Shown: piece after piece, positions 44,603-55,427 of the stretch
Layout of the letters: each line of letters begins with the position of its first letter
How positions within the stretch are numbered: the first letter of the stretch is position 1
Source of the DNA: Microcella alkalica
GTDB taxonomy: Bacteria > Actinomycetota > Actinomycetes > Actinomycetales > Microbacteriaceae
Assembly: GCF_014137945.1 (NCBI RefSeq)
Contig: NZ_JACGWX010000002.1
Span: forward strand, 310,001 to 374,000
DNA: 64,000 nt
Reading direction: 5' to 3'
The notes under the pieces: model-generated
The model's input: the letters and a program-made list of their open reading frames with translations, nothing else
The model's database searches: none
What the model was told of the DNA's origin: nothing
Program-made: the position numbers and the translations under genes

Positions 44603-46159
44603 ATGACCGATCAGAGCACCGCACCCGGAGCTGACGAGGTTCGCGAGCTCCCCACCGGCGACGACGCCGTGGGGGATGCCGTCGCGCGCGTCCTCGCGCA
44701 CGCCGACTCCCGCGCGCGCTCCGTCTCGCTCCACGGCGGCCGGGCGACGGCGCTGCAGGACGACGACTCGTACGTCAGCGACCGCGACGGCGACCAGTTC
44801 GACCGCGAGGACCGCGCCGCGCTGCGCCGCGTCCGCGGCCTCTCCACCGAGCTCGAGGACGTCACCGAGGTCGAGTACCGCCAGCTGCGCCTCGAGAACG
44901 TCGTGCTCATCGGGGTGTACTCCGGCGGCTCGCTCACGGACGCCGAGAACTCGCTGCGCGAGCTCGCCGCCCTCGCTGAGACGGCGGGAGCAGTCGTCCT
45001 CGACGGGCTTCTGCAGCGTCGCCCGCACCCCGACCCCAGCACGTACCTCGGCAAGGGAAAGGCGGCCGAGCTCGCGCTCATCGTCGCCGAGCTCGGCGCC
45101 GACACCGTGATCGCCGACACCGAGCTCGCGCCGAGCCAGCGTCGAGCGCTCGAGGACGTCGTGAAGGTCAAGGTCATCGACCGCACGGCGGTCATCCTCG
45201 ACATCTTCAGCCAGCACGCCAAGAGCCGCGAGGGCAAGGCGCAGGTCGAGCTCGCGCAGCTCGAGTACCTCCTGCCGCGCCTGCGCGGCTGGGGCGAGTC
45301 GATGTCGCGCCAGGCCGGTGGCCAGGTCGGCTCGGCGGGTGCCGGAATGGGCAGCCGCGGCCCGGGTGAGACCAAGATGGAGCTCGACCGGCGCCGCATC
45401 CACACCCGCATGGCCAAGCTGCGCAAGCAGATCAAGGGGTTCGCCCCCGCTCGCGCCGCCAAGCGCGCCAACCGCGATCGCTACACGGTGCCGAGCGTCG
45501 CCATCGCCGGCTACACCAATGCCGGGAAGTCGAGCCTGCTGAACCGCATCACGCGCGCGGGCGTCCTCGTCGAGAACGCCCTCTTCGCGACCCTCGACGC
45601 GACGGTCCGCAAGTCGTCGACGCCCGATGGCCGGCCCTTCACCCTCGCCGACACGGTGGGCTTCGTGCGCAACCTGCCCCACCAGCTCGTCGAGGCGTTC
45701 CGCTCGACGCTCGAGGAGATCGCCGAGTCGGACGTCATCGTGCACGTCGTCGACGGCGCGCACCCCGACCCCGCGGCCCAGATCGCCACGGTGCGCAACG
45801 TGATCGGCGAAGTCGAGGCGCGCCACCTGCCCGAGATCATCGTCTTCAACAAGGCCGACCTCCTCGACGACGACGCGCGACTCGTGCTGCGCGGGCTAGA
45901 GCCCACGGCCGTCTTCGTCTCGGCGAAGACGGGGGAGGGGATCGACGAGCTGCGTGCGCGCATCTCCGAGCTCCTGCCCAACCCCGAGGTCGAGCTGACG
46001 CTGCTGATCCCGTTCGAGCGCGGCGAGCTCGTCGCGCTGCTGCACGAGCGCGGTCGAGTGATCTCGACCGAGTACGACGAACGAGGCACACGCGTGCACG
46101 CCCTCATCGACCCGCAGTTCACGGGTCCGTTCGAGCCGTACATCGTCGTCGGGGCCTGA
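44603..46159 (+). CDS. hflX: Ribosome-associated GTPase HflX
   Basis: GTPase that splits stalled ribosomes; 518 aa. N-terminal HflX domain (about 100-240, with DTELAPSQRRALED), a coiled linker with GPGETKMELDRRRI, then the G domain: G1 GYTNAGKS (about 300), G3 DTVGF, G4 NKAD. ATG 44603 is chosen because tatggt at 44590-44595 is seven bases upstream, a leaderless arrangement; ATG 44591 would lie in the box. The stop is eight bases from the convergent lexA end. Confidence 0.95.
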   Translation: MTDQSTAPGADEVRELPTGDDAVGDAVARVLAHADSRARSVSLHGGRATALQDDDSYVSDRDGDQFDREDRAALRRVRGLSTELEDVTEVEYRQLRLENVVLIGVYSGGSLTDAENSLRELAALAETAGAVVLDGLLQRRPHPDPSTYLGKGKAAELALIVAELGADTVIADTELAPSQRRALEDVVKVKVIDRTAVILDIFSQHAKSREGKAQVELAQLEYLLPRLRGWGESMSRQAGGQVGSAGAGMGSRGPGETKMELDRRRIHTRMAKLRKQIKGFAPARAAKRANRDRYTVPSVAIAGYTNAGKSSLLNRITRAGVLVENALFATLDATVRKSSTPDGRPFTLADTVGFVRNLPHQLVEAFRSTLEEIAESDVIVHVVDGAHPDPAAQIATVRNVIGEVEARHLPEIIVFNKADLLDDDARLVLRGLEPTAVFVSAKTGEGIDELRARISELLPNPEVELTLLIPFERGELVALLHERGRVISTEYDERGTRVHALIDPQFTGPFEPYIVVGA

Positions 46160-46166
46160 CTCGGGC

Positions 46167-46856
46167 TCAGACGGAGCGCAGGACCGCCACGACCTTGCCG
46201 AGGATCGTCGCGTAGTCGCCGAGGATCGGCTCGAAGGCGGAGTTCCGCGGCAGAAGCCACGTGTGCCCGTCGCGTTGCTTGAAGACCTTCACCGTCGCCT
46301 CGTCGTCGAGCATCGCCGCGACGATCTCGCCGTTCTCCGCGGTGCTCTGCTGCCGCACCACGACCCAGTCGCCGTCGCAGATGGCGGCGTCGATCATCGA
46401 CTCGCCCACGACCTTGAGCATGAACAGCTCGCCCTTGCCGACGAGCTGGCGGGGGAGGGGGAAGACCTCCTCGACCTGCTGGTCCGCCGTGATCGGGATT
46501 CCCGCGGCGATGCGACCGACGAGCGGCACCATCGCGGCGTCGCCTACTGCGGGCCCCGAGGGGGCGTCCGCTGACGGGGATGCCGGACTCTCGAGATCGA
46601 TGAGGACCTCGAGAGCGCGCGGCCGGTTCGGATCCCGGCGCAGGTAGCCGCTGAGCTCGAGCTGCCCCAGCTGGTGCGAGACGCTCGACATCGACGACAG
46701 CCCCACGGCGTCGCCGATCTCGCGCATCGACGGCGGGTAGCCACGTTGCGCCACGGAGGCCTGGATGAACGCGAGGATCGCGCGCTGCTTCTCGCTCAGG
46801 GTCGTCCGTCGACGAGTGGAGGGCGCGGAGGCCCCGTCGGCGATGTCGTCGGCCAT
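46167..46856 (-). CDS. lexA: SOS repressor LexA
   Basis: 229 aa. The N-terminal winged helix is at about 18-82 ([24 protein letters not shown]), the self-cleavage site is Ala118-Gly119 in GRIAAGIP, and the Ser153/Lys190 dyad is in GESMIDAAI and ATVKVFK. An upstream LexA box at 46955-46970 shows self-regulation. The N-terminal tail is acidic and short. It controls recA and the divergent LysM gene. Confidence 0.97.
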   Translation of the reverse strand: MADDIADGASAPSTRRRTTLSEKQRAILAFIQASVAQRGYPPSMREIGDAVGLSSMSSVSHQLGQLELSGYLRRDPNRPRALEVLIDLESPASPSADAPSGPAVGDAAMVPLVGRIAAGIPITADQQVEEVFPLPRQLVGKGELFMLKVVGESMIDAAICDGDWVVVRQQSTAENGEIVAAMLDDEATVKVFKQRDGHTWLLPRNSAFEPILGDYATILGKVVAVLRSV

Positions 46857-46929
46857 GAGGGGCTCCGTTCCGAAGCGGTCGAGGAGGAATGTCGGTGGTC
46901 ACTGGTGAAGTGACAGGTGAATCTTCGAA

Positions 46930-46970
46930 ACTCTATCCGCCGGAAGCGCCGCATTCAAACACCTGTTCGA
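46930..46970 (-). promoter_or_regulatory. LexA promoter with SOS box
   Basis: On the minus strand TCGAACAGGTGTTTGA (46955-46970) is one base from the SOS consensus, and tagagt (46930-46935) is the likely -10. The box would cover the -35 region. Confidence 0.85.
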
Positions 46971-47024
46971 ACGTGTCGCGCCAGCAGACGGAAGAAAGTG
47001 GCGGAGTCTTGAATTTCTGTTCGA

Positions 47025-47040
47025 TCGAATGTATGTTCGG
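47025..47040 (+). promoter_or_regulatory. Second SOS box, facing the LysM gene
   Basis: TCGAATGTATGTTCGG differs at two positions from TCGAAC-N4-GTTCGA. It lies in the 290-base lexA-LysM gap, 107 bases before the LysM ATG, so it probably controls that gene. Confidence 0.72.
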
Positions 47041-47146
47041 AACACAGGTTCGCAGCGCACCTCCCGGCCGAGGGCGCTGCATCCCCGGCGGTCCCCGCCG
47101 TCGGGGGCCTGTCGACATCCTCATCACGAGGGCCCAGGAGGACACC

Positions 47147-47497
47147 ATGACTGCCACCGCACCCGCCGAGATCGCAGCTCCCCGCACGCGCCTCCGCATC
47201 ACGCGCCGCGGCCGCATGGTCCTCACCGGCCTCGCCGCCGCCCCGCTCGTCGTCGGCATCTTCGCCACGGCCCTCGGCGGGGCGGCGGCGACGGCCACCT
47301 CCTCCAGCGCGGCGAACGCGGTTCCGGCCAGCATCACCGTCGAGGCGGGGCAGTCGCTCTGGCAGATCGCCGCCGTGGTCGCTCCCGACGCGAACCCGGC
47401 CGACGTCGTGGCCGACATCATCGCTGTCAACGACCTGCCAGGCGGCGCGGTCGAGCCGGGGCAGCTGCTCGTTCTTCCGGCGGCGTACGCCGACTGA
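47147..47497 (+). CDS. LysM-domain membrane protein, SOS division-inhibitor candidate
   Basis: 116 aa. One membrane helix (about 25-47) is followed by an external LysM domain (about 63-112: ITVEAGQSLWQIAAVVAP and VEPGQLLVLP). Small LysM membrane proteins divergent from lexA include YneA of Bacillus and ChiZ/Rv2719c of mycobacteria, which inhibit division in the SOS response. aggagg lies before ATG 47147. The SOS box at 47025 supports this role, which is inferred. Confidence 0.82.
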   Translation: MTATAPAEIAAPRTRLRITRRGRMVLTGLAAAPLVVGIFATALGGAAATATSSSAANAVPASITVEAGQSLWQIAAVVAPDANPADVVADIIAVNDLPGGAVEPGQLLVLPAAYAD

Positions 47498-47522
47498 TCG
47501 TCGCCGTCGACGCACCGCTGCG

Positions 47523-47587
47523 GCACCGCGCGTCCGCACCGCGCGTCCGCACAGCGCGTCCGCACAGCGCATCCGCACAGCGCGACC
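47523..47587 (+). repeat. Five tandem 13-base repeats before hisC
   Basis: Unit gcaccgcgcgtcc is repeated five times without spacing (47523-47587); copies 1 and 2 are identical and copies 3-5 have one to three changes. It ends just before the hisC -10 box. It lies outside coding sequence; the period of 13 is not a multiple of three. Confidence 0.9.
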
Positions 47588-47603
47588 GCCTAGCATTGCG
47601 GGA

Positions 47604-48680
47604 GTGACGTCCCTCGCCGACCTCCCCATCCGCGACGACCTGCGAGGTCTGACGCCGTACGGCGCCCCGCAGAAGCCCGTCCGCATCGCTCTCAACGTCA
47701 ACGAGAACACCCACCCGGTTCCGCCGGAGGTGATCGCTCACGTGACGGCCGCGATCGAGCGTGAGATGCGCAGCATCAACCGCTACCCCGACCGGGAGTT
47801 CACGCTCCTGCGCGAGCACCTCGCCGGGTACCTCGGCGGCGGACTCGCCCCCGAGCAGATCTGGGCGGCCAATGGCTCGAACGAGGTCATCCAGCACATC
47901 CTCCAGGCCTTCGGCGGGCCAGGACGCCGCGTCCTGGGCTTTCCGCCGACCTACTCGATGCACGCGATCATCGCGACGGGCACGGGCACCCAGTGGGTCG
48001 AGGGCGCGCGCGACGACGACTACCGCCTGAGCCCGGAGACGGCCGCGGCCGCCGTCGAGCGCACCGATCCCGATCTCGTGTTCCTGTGCGCCCCGAACAA
48101 CCCCACGGGTACGCCGCTCGGCCTCGACACGATCGCGGCCGTCTACGAGGCGAGCCGCGGCATCGTCATGGTCGACGAGGCCTACGCCGAGTTCATGCCG
48201 GAGGGGAAGGCGTCCGCCCTCAGCCTGCTCGAGGGTCGCCCGCGGCTCGTGGTCTCGCGCACGATGAGCAAGGCCTTCGCCTTCGCGGGCGGCCGACTCG
48301 GCTATCTTGCGGCCGAACCCGCCCTCACCGACGCGCTGAGGCTCGTGCGCCTGCCGTACCACCTCTCGGCCCTCACGCAGGCGGCTGCGGTCGCCGCTCT
48401 CGAGCACGCCGCGGCGATGCTCGCGACGGTCGGCGCGATCCGCGACCAGCGCGATCGTCTCGTGGTCGAACTCGCCCGGCTCGGGTACGCGCCGCACGAG
48501 AGCTGGGCCAACTTCGTGCTCTTCGGCGGCGTGACCGATCCCCACGCGACGTTCGAGCGGCTCCTCGAACACGACATCCTGATTCGCGACCTCGGCATCG
48601 CGAACCACCTCCGCGTCACGGCGGGCACCGAGGCCGAGACGACGGAGTTCCTCGAGGTGCTCGGTAGGATCAACCGGTGA
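47604..48680 (+). CDS. hisC: Histidinol-phosphate aminotransferase
   Basis: PLP enzyme of histidine synthesis, 358 aa. Schiff-base Lys223 is in [22 protein letters not shown]-type entry [14 protein letters not shown] and DEAYAEF are present. It is leaderless: tagcat at 47591-47596 is seven bases before GTG. First of hisC-hisB-hisH-priA; hisD, hisG, hisF, hisI and hisE are not in the window. It overlaps hisB by GTGA. Confidence 0.95.
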   Translation: MTSLADLPIRDDLRGLTPYGAPQKPVRIALNVNENTHPVPPEVIAHVTAAIEREMRSINRYPDREFTLLREHLAGYLGGGLAPEQIWAANGSNEVIQHILQAFGGPGRRVLGFPPTYSMHAIIATGTGTQWVEGARDDDYRLSPETAAAAVERTDPDLVFLCAPNNPTGTPLGLDTIAAVYEASRGIVMVDEAYAEFMPEGKASALSLLEGRPRLVVSRTMSKAFAFAGGRLGYLAAEPALTDALRLVRLPYHLSALTQAAAVAALEHAAAMLATVGAIRDQRDRLVVELARLGYAPHESWANFVLFGGVTDPHATFERLLEHDILIRDLGIANHLRVTAGTEAETTEFLEVLGRINR

Positions 48681-49282
48681 CCTCTCCCCGCACTGCCGAG
48701 CTCCGCCGTGAGACGAGCGAATCGAGCATCCGCCTCTCGATCGATCTCGACGGCACCGGCCAGTCCTCGATCTCGACGACGGTGCCGTTCTTCGACCACA
48801 TGCTCACGGCGTTCGCCAAGCACGCGCTCGTCGACCTGACCGTCGAGGCGCACGGAGACACCGCGATCGATGTGCACCACACCGTGGAGGACACGGGCAT
48901 CGTGCTCGGGCAGGCGATCCGCGCGGCGCTCGGCGACAAGACCGGCATCGCGCGCTTCGGCGACGCCCTCGTGCCCCTCGACGAGGCGCTCGCGCAGGCC
49001 GTCGTCGACGTCTCCGGCCGCCCCTACCTCGTGCACTCGGGCGAGCCCGCCGGATTCGAGCTGCACCTCATCGGCGGCCACTTCACCGGTTCGATGGTGC
49101 GTCACGTGTTCGAGGCCATCACGATGCACGCCGGGCTCACCGTCCACCTCACTGTGCTCGCGGGCCGTGACCCCCACCACATCGCCGAGGCCGAGTTCAA
49201 GGCGTTCGCGCGCGCGTTCCGTCAGGCCGTCGCGCCGGATGCCCGCGTGCAGGGCGTGCCGTCGACCAAGGGTGCGCTCTGA
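48677..49282 (+). CDS. hisB: Imidazoleglycerol-phosphate dehydratase
   Basis: Dehydrates IGP in histidine synthesis, 201 aa; only the dehydratase domain, as in other actinobacteria. The His-rich metal sites [28 protein letters not shown] and [14 protein letters not shown] are intact. GTG overlaps the hisC stop. Confidence 0.96.
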   Translation: MTSPRTAELRRETSESSIRLSIDLDGTGQSSISTTVPFFDHMLTAFAKHALVDLTVEAHGDTAIDVHHTVEDTGIVLGQAIRAALGDKTGIARFGDALVPLDEALAQAVVDVSGRPYLVHSGEPAGFELHLIGGHFTGSMVRHVFEAITMHAGLTVHLTVLAGRDPHHIAEAEFKAFARAFRQAVAPDARVQGVPSTKGAL

Positions 49283-49284
49283 TC

Positions 49285-49923
49285 GTGAGCGAGCGCCCCA
49301 GCGTCGTCGTCCTCGACTACGGCTCCGGAAACATCCACTCGGCCGCCAAGGCGCTCGAGGCTGCGGGCGCGCGAGTGCAGATCTCCTCCGACCGCGCGCG
49401 CATCCGGGAGGCCGATGGGCTCCTCGTCCCCGGGGTCGGGGCGTTCGGCGCCGTCATGACGGCGCTGCGCGCGGTGGGCTGCGACGAGATGATCGATCGG
49501 CGTCTGGCCGGCGGACGGCCCGTGCTCGGCATCTGCGTCGGCATGCAGGTGCTCTTCGAGCGCGGAGACGAGCGCGGCGTCGTGAGCGACGGGCTCGGCC
49601 AGTGGCCGGGCACGGTCTCCGAGCTCGAGGCGTCTGTCCTACCCCACATGGGCTGGAACACCGTGGACGCTCCCGCTGGCTCGCGCCTGTTCGCGAGCCT
49701 GCATGACGAGCGCTTCTACTTCGTGCACTCCTACGCGGCTCGTGACTGGACCCTTGAGATCACGAACCCGAAGATCCCGGCACCCGCAGTGACCTGGGCC
49801 GATCATGGCGGGCGCTTCGTGGCGGCCGTCGAGAACGGTCCGCTGAGCGCGACCCAGTTCCACCCCGAGAAGTCGGGGGAAGCCGGTCTTCGGCTCCTCG
49901 GGAACTGGCTGAGCACTCTCTGA
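49285..49923 (+). CDS. hisH: Imidazole glycerol phosphate synthase, glutaminase subunit
   Basis: Class I glutamine amidotransferase, 212 aa, giving ammonia to HisF. Nucleophile Cys84 in GICVGMQ and His193/Glu195 in QFHPEKSG are present. It begins two bases after hisB. The HisF partner is not in the window. Confidence 0.95.
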   Translation: MSERPSVVVLDYGSGNIHSAAKALEAAGARVQISSDRARIREADGLLVPGVGAFGAVMTALRAVGCDEMIDRRLAGGRPVLGICVGMQVLFERGDERGVVSDGLGQWPGTVSELEASVLPHMGWNTVDAPAGSRLFASLHDERFYFVHSYAARDWTLEITNPKIPAPAVTWADHGGRFVAAVENGPLSATQFHPEKSGEAGLRLLGNWLSTL

Positions 49924-50022
49924 GCACGGGAGTCCGTGCGAAGGAGAGTACGATTCTGTGCTTGTGCCCGGGCCGACCCTGATGCCCTCCACGACCGCAC
50001 ACGTACCCACAGGAAGACTGTC

Positions 50023-50772
50023 ATGAGCGAGTTCTCTCGAATCCCCGCCCTCACCCTGCTCCCCGCGGTGGACGTCGCGGGCGGCAAGGCCGTGCGTCTC
50101 ACGCAGGGCGAGGCCGGAACCGAGACGAGCTACGGCGACCCCGTCGACGCCGCCCTCGAATGGGCGAACGACGGCGCCGAGTGGATCCACCTCGTCGACC
50201 TGGATGCCGCCTTCGGGCGCGGCAACAACCGGAAGATGATCCAGAAGGTCGTCAAGGCCGTCCCCCGCCACGTCAACATCGAGCTGTCCGGCGGCATCCG
50301 CGACGACAAGAGCCTCGAGGCCGCCCTCGCCACGGGCGCCAAGCGCATCAACCTCGGCACCGCCGCGCTCGAGAACCCCGAGTGGGCCGCCCACGTCATC
50401 GCGGAGTACGGCGAGGCGATCGCCGTCGGCCTGGACGTGCGGGGCACGACGCTCGCGGCGCGCGGCTGGACGGAGGAGGGCGGCGACCTCTGGCACGTCC
50501 TCGAGCGACTGGAGGAGGCGGGCTGCGCCCGGTACGTCGTCACCGACGTCACCAAGGACGGAACGCTCAACGGCCCCAATCTCGAGCTGCTGCGCGACGT
50601 CATGGAGCGCACCCACCGCCCCGTCATCGCCTCGGGCGGCGTCTCGAGCCTCGACGACATCGCCGCCCTGCGCGAGCTCGTCCCGCTCGGACTCGAGGGC
50701 GCGATCGTCGGCAAGGCGCTCTACGCGGGCGCGTTCACGCTTCCCGAAGCCCTCGACGTCGCCGGCAACTGA
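50023..50772 (+). CDS. priA: PriA (bifunctional HisA/TrpF isomerase)
   Basis: Phosphoribosyl isomerase, 249 aa, of the (beta/alpha)8 type. The N-terminal [15 protein letters not shown] with catalytic Asp17 and the phosphate loops are clear. Actinobacterial PriA acts in both histidine and tryptophan synthesis; separate trpF is not seen. ATG 50023 has aggaag upstream; tacgat near 49949 could be a -10 within the 99-base gap after hisH. The reading from 49936 is rejected. Confidence 0.92.
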   Translation: MSEFSRIPALTLLPAVDVAGGKAVRLTQGEAGTETSYGDPVDAALEWANDGAEWIHLVDLDAAFGRGNNRKMIQKVVKAVPRHVNIELSGGIRDDKSLEAALATGAKRINLGTAALENPEWAAHVIAEYGEAIAVGLDVRGTTLAARGWTEEGGDLWHVLERLEEAGCARYVVTDVTKDGTLNGPNLELLRDVMERTHRPVIASGGVSSLDDIAALRELVPLGLEGAIVGKALYAGAFTLPEALDVAGN

Positions 50773-50789
50773 CGCAGGCTCCCGGCCGC

Positions 50790-51554
50790 ATGCCGTCGAC
50801 CGACTCCGCAGGCCAGCCCTGGGCGGGCCGCAGCTTCACGCCAAACCCGGCCGCCGGTGACGACGGGTCGGCCCCCGAGGCCTACGTCGAGGGGATGCGC
50901 GCATTCCGCACCGGTGAGCTGAGCGCGAGTGGCCTCGTCGCCGTGATCGCGGGCTGCCGCTTCCTCATCCCGCTCGTGGCCGTCGCGGGGGAGGAGGGCG
51001 TGAATGAGCGCGGCGTGCGCGTCGACAAGACGCAGGAGCTGTCCATCATCACGGTCGCCGGGCCCGATGGCCGGCCGATCCTCCCCGTCTTCTCCTCGGT
51101 CGCGGCCATGACGAACTGGCGGCCGGATGCCCGTCCGGTGCCCGCGACCGCGCAGCGGGTCGCCCTCGCCGCCGCGAGCGAGCAGACCGACCGCGTGGTG
51201 ATCGATGCGCGAGGCGACGAGCTCGTGCTGCCCAGGCCCGCCGTGTGGGCGATCGCGCGGGGCGCCGAATGGGTGCCCGCGATCGACGACCCGGAAGTGG
51301 TCGATGCCATCGCCCGCCCCGCGGAGGAGCATCAGGAGATCGTGGCGGTCGCGCCCGTGGGCGGCGACCCGGAGCTGCGCGGGAGCGGGCCGGAGATCGT
51401 CGTGCGCCTCGCCGTCGCGCCGTGGGTCGGGGCCGACCGCCTGCGGGAGGTCACCGGCGCGATGAGCGCGCGCTGGGCATCCGACCCGATCGTCGCGGAG
51501 CGCGTCGACGCGCTCTCCGTTCAGCCCGTCATCCTGCCCGCCGACGGCGACTAG
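50790..51554 (+). CDS. SseB-family protein
   Basis: 254 aa, with SseB domain text ([50 protein letters not shown]). Actinobacterial SseB proteins follow priA in many genomes; the role is unknown. No membrane segment is seen. It begins 17 bases after priA and ends close to the convergent DUF1844 gene. Confidence 0.85.
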   Translation: MPSTDSAGQPWAGRSFTPNPAAGDDGSAPEAYVEGMRAFRTGELSASGLVAVIAGCRFLIPLVAVAGEEGVNERGVRVDKTQELSIITVAGPDGRPILPVFSSVAAMTNWRPDARPVPATAQRVALAAASEQTDRVVIDARGDELVLPRPAVWAIARGAEWVPAIDDPEVVDAIARPAEEHQEIVAVAPVGGDPELRGSGPEIVVRLAVAPWVGADRLREVTGAMSARWASDPIVAERVDALSVQPVILPADGD

Positions 51555-51558
51555 GGCC

Positions 51559-51909
51559 TTACGAGACCGGGCCTGTCCACTTCTCGCCCGGGCCCTGGCC
51601 CGGCGCGTCGGGGAAGGCCGAGGCCTCGCGGAAGGCGAGCTGCACCGACCGGAGCCCGTCGCGCAGCACGCGCGCGTGGTGGTCGCCGAGCTCGGGGGCC
51701 GAGGCGGTGATGAGGCCTGCGAGGGCCGTGATGAGTTTGCGCGCCTCGGCGAGGTCGATCTCGTCCTGCTCGGAGAGCCCGCACTTGACGGCGGCGGCGC
51801 TCAGCAGGTGCACGGCGACGGTGTTGATGATCTCGACGGCGGGCACGTCCGCGATGTCGCGGGAGGCGTCCAGGCCGGTGTCCGGCACGTCGTTCAGGGA
51901 CTCGGTCAT
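51559..51909 (-). CDS. DUF1844 protein
   Basis: 116 aa of unknown function. [20 protein letters not shown] and [16 protein letters not shown] are the DUF1844 motifs. ggaagg precedes ATG 51909. The gene is divergent from infC, a conserved neighbourhood in actinobacteria. Confidence 0.88.
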   Translation of the reverse strand: MTESLNDVPDTGLDASRDIADVPAVEIINTVAVHLLSAAAVKCGLSEQDEIDLAEARKLITALAGLITASAPELGDHHARVLRDGLRSVQLAFREASAFPDAPGQGPGEKWTGPVS

Positions 51910-51961
51910 GAGGCCTTCCGGGTGGTGGAGGGGCCGCGACTTCTCGCAGCGGCGCACTACT

Positions 51962-52122
51962 GCTATCGTTATGCGGGCTCCGGGGCCAGATCCCCGGTAC
52001 GAAAGTGGAGGACTCCTCCCACCCGCGCTTGACCGCATCACTAGGTTACCGGGTCAGATCACCCCGCTCGTCGGCAGCAGTGCCGTGCGAGGGCCGCGGG
52101 TGGGCACGGCGTTGCGCCGTGC
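51962..52122 (+). promoter_or_regulatory. infC promoter and structured leader
   Basis: tatcgt (51962-51967) is a likely -10. The leader to the ATC at 52166 has a ccgggg/ccccgg hairpin at 51974-51991 and a perfect eight-pair gcacggcg-ttg-cgccgtgc hairpin at 52104-52122. The infC operon is autoregulated by IF3 or L20 in other bacteria through leader RNA, so this is a candidate. Confidence 0.5.
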
Positions 52123-52165
52123 GGAGTCGCTCTCTCTCGACATCATCACGACAGAGGAGACTCGC

Positions 52166-53146
<981 letters not shown>

Positions 53147-53172
53147 TTCCAGCCCACGAAAGAGAGAAACGA

Positions 53173-53370
53173 ATGCCTAAGCAGAAGACCCACTCGGGAG
53201 CGAAGAAGCGCTTCAAGCTGACCGGCTCCGGCAAGGTCATGAAGCAGGGCGCGGGTATGCGTCACAACCTGGAGAAGAAGTCGAGCGAGGTCACTCGCCG
53301 TCTCAACCAGGAGCAGGTGCTGGCTCCGGCCGACGCCAAGGTCATCAAGAAGCTCATCGGCAAGAAGTAG
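53173..53370 (+). CDS. rpmI: 50S ribosomal protein L35
   Basis: 65 aa, normal. [20 protein letters not shown] opening and basic content are typical. ATG has gaaagaga upstream; 26 bases after infC. Confidence 0.98.
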   Translation: MPKQKTHSGAKKRFKLTGSGKVMKQGAGMRHNLEKKSSEVTRRLNQEQVLAPADAKVIKKLIGKK

Positions 53371-53400
53371 CCGGCACGGAAAGACTGAAGGACACCGAAA

Positions 53401-53787
53401 ATGGCAAGAGTCAAGCGGGCCGTCAACGCCCACAAGAAGCGTCGCGTCATCCTCGAGCGCGCCGAGGGCTACCGCGGTCAGCGGTCGCGCCTCTACCGCA
53501 AGGCCAAGGAGCAGGTCACTCACTCCCTCGTCTACGCGTACCGCGACCGCCGGGCCAAGAAGGGCGAGTTCCGCCGCCTCTGGATCCAGCGCATCAACGC
53601 CGCGGCCCGTGCGAACGGCATGACCTACAACCGTCTCATCCAGGGCCTCGGCCTCGCGGGTGTCGAGGTCGACCGTCGCATGCTCGCCGAGCTCGCGGTG
53701 AACGAGCCCGCGGCGTTCACCGCGCTCGTCAAGGTCGCCAAGGAGGCCCTCCCGGCCGACACCTCGGCGCCGAGGACCGCCGCGTAA
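53401..53787 (+). CDS. rplT: 50S ribosomal protein L20
   Basis: 128 aa; assembly-initiator protein of the large subunit. [36 protein letters not shown] and [14 protein letters not shown] are standard. Last gene of the operon with a strong terminator at 53802. L20 represses the operon in several bacteria. Confidence 0.98.
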   Translation: MARVKRAVNAHKKRRVILERAEGYRGQRSRLYRKAKEQVTHSLVYAYRDRRAKKGEFRRLWIQRINAAARANGMTYNRLIQGLGLAGVEVDRRMLAELAVNEPAAFTALVKVAKEALPADTSAPRTAA

Positions 53788-53801
53788 CGCAGCTCCCTCT
53801 C

Positions 53802-53833
53802 GAAGGCGCGCTCCCGATCGGGGGCGCGCCTTC
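53802..53833 (+). terminator. Terminator after rplT
   Basis: A fourteen-pair stem with one G-U pair and a gatc loop (arms 53802-53815 and 53820-53833, with gaaggcgcgc/gcgcgccttc at the base), 14 bases after the stop. Confidence 0.85.
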
Positions 53834-53915
53834 GTCGTCTCCGCGTCGGCGACCGCCTGCGGGCCGCTCGGCGCGGGGCCTCGGAACGTCTCCTCGCCGT
53901 CCGTATCATTACGCC

Positions 53916-54746
53916 ATGATCGACAACCCGCGCTCGCCGCGCGTGCGGGCCGCAGCGAAGCTCGCCAAGCGCTCCCAGCGCGCCGAGACCGGTCTGTTCC
54001 TCGTCGAGGGGCCGCAGGCCGTGGACGAGGCGGTGCGCACGCGTCCCGAGCTCGTGCGCGAGATCTTCGTGACTCCGGCGGCCGACGATCGCCACCGATC
54101 CCTGCTCGACGCCGCCCGCGGTGAGGGCATCCGCGTGGAGCAGGTGAGCGACGCCGTGCTCGCCGTGATCGCCGATACGGTGACGCCGCAGGGGATGGTC
54201 GCCGTGTGCGCGCTCCTCCCGACCGCGCTCGATGAGGTCGTCGCCCGTGGGCCGCGCCTTGTCGCCGTGCTGGAGGAGGTCCGTGACCCGGGCAACGCCG
54301 GGACGATCATCCGCGTGGCCGATGCCGCGGGCGCCGATGCCGTCATCCTGACCGGCTCGAGCGTCGACCCCTTCAACCCCAAGGCGGTGCGGGCCTCCAC
54401 CGGATCCATCTTCCACATCCCCGTCGTCATGGGCGTCTCGCTCGAGTCGGCGCTCGACCGGCTGCGCAGCGCCGGCATCCGAGTCCTCGCCGCCGATATC
54501 TCGGGCGACGACCTGCTGGGCGTGCGCGCCGCGGGCGAGCTGGACGGACCGACGGCCTGGCTGTTCGGCAACGAAGCGCGCGGCCTCACCCCTGAGCAGC
54601 TCGAGCAGGCCGATCGCGCCGTCATCGTGCCGATCTACGGCTCGGCCGAGTCGCTCAATCTCGCGACGGCGGCCGCGGTGTGCCTCTACGAGAGCGCCTT
54701 CGCGCAGCGCACCGGCGCTGAACGTGGGGGCTCGGCGCACGAGTGA
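53916..54746 (+). CDS. TrmH/SpoU-family RNA methyltransferase
   Basis: 276 aa. The SPOUT motifs are DPGNAGTIIRVADA, FGNEARGL and IPIYGSAESLNLATAAAVCLYE, and the N-terminal part is an SpoU substrate-binding domain. It likely 2'-O-methylates rRNA or tRNA ribose; the site is unknown. ATG has tatcat six bases upstream; leaderless. In related genomes pheST often follows; here a 6.6-kb transporter block intervenes. Confidence 0.9.
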   Translation: MIDNPRSPRVRAAAKLAKRSQRAETGLFLVEGPQAVDEAVRTRPELVREIFVTPAADDRHRSLLDAARGEGIRVEQVSDAVLAVIADTVTPQGMVAVCALLPTALDEVVARGPRLVAVLEEVRDPGNAGTIIRVADAAGADAVILTGSSVDPFNPKAVRASTGSIFHIPVVMGVSLESALDRLRSAGIRVLAADISGDDLLGVRAAGELDGPTAWLFGNEARGLTPEQLEQADRAVIVPIYGSAESLNLATAAAVCLYESAFAQRTGAERGGSAHE

Positions 54747-54753
54747 TCAGCTG

Positions 54754-55425
54754 ATGACGGTGCTGATCGTCGAGGACGACGACCGACTGATGGATGCCCT
54801 GCGCACGTTCCTGCGCAAGGCCGGCTACGGCACGACGAGCGCTTCCGACGCCGCGCAGGCCCTCGACGCGCTGAGCTCAGACACGGAGGTCGTCCTGCTG
54901 GATCTCGGACTGCCCGACATGGACGGCATCGAGCTCTGCCGGCGGATCCGCGAGCGCTCGGGCGTGCCGATCATCATCGCGACCGCGCGCAGTCACGTCC
55001 AGGAGCGCATCCGAGGGCTGCGCGCCGGCGCGGACGACTTCCTCGTCAAGCCGTACAACGTGCTCGAGCTCGTCGCGCGCATCGAGGCCGTCACCCGTCG
55101 CTCCCGGGCGCTCGTCGCAGAGCCGACGCCGGAGCAGGTGATCGACGTCGCCGACGTGCGGATCGACCTCTCGGGTCGCCAGCTGCTCGTCGGCGGCGCC
55201 CCGATCGAGCTGACGCGCACGGAGTTCGACATCGTCGCGGTCCTCGCGCGGTATCCGGGGGTCGTGGTCCCGCGTGAGCGCATCATCCGCGAGGTCTGGC
55301 AGACCGACTGGCACGCGTTCAGCCGCTCCCTCGAGGTGCACGTCGGATCAATCCGGCGCAAGATCGGCCGGGGCGACCTGATCGAGACGGTCCGGGGCGT
55401 CGGCTACCGATTCGCGGGGCGATAG
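54754..55425 (+). CDS. OmpR-family response regulator
   Basis: 223 aa. Receiver domain with phospho-acceptor Asp50 in VVLLDLGLPDMDG and Lys in LVKPYN, then a winged-helix DNA-binding domain (about 130-223: IELTRTEFDIVAVLAR and VHVGSIRRKIG). ATG 54754 is preferred over GTG 54724. Partner of the kinase that follows two bases later. Likely target is the direct repeat at 57781-57799. Confidence 0.92.
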   Translation: MTVLIVEDDDRLMDALRTFLRKAGYGTTSASDAAQALDALSSDTEVVLLDLGLPDMDGIELCRRIRERSGVPIIIATARSHVQERIRGLRAGADDFLVKPYNVLELVARIEAVTRRSRALVAEPTPEQVIDVADVRIDLSGRQLLVGGAPIELTRTEFDIVAVLARYPGVVVPRERIIREVWQTDWHAFSRSLEVHVGSIRRKIGRGDLIETVRGVGYRFAGR

Positions 55426-55427
55426 CC

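Noticed and set aside
46889-47146. Extension of the LysM protein towards lexA
   Set aside because: It covers the SOS boxes and promoter region; ATG 47147 has a strong aggagg site.
47523-47587. CRISPR array
   Set aside because: The 13-base repeats are head to tail with no spacers and there are no cas genes.
51245-52165. Long N-terminal extension of infC
   Set aside because: It runs through the sseB and DUF1844 genes in another frame; IF3 homology starts at the ATC.
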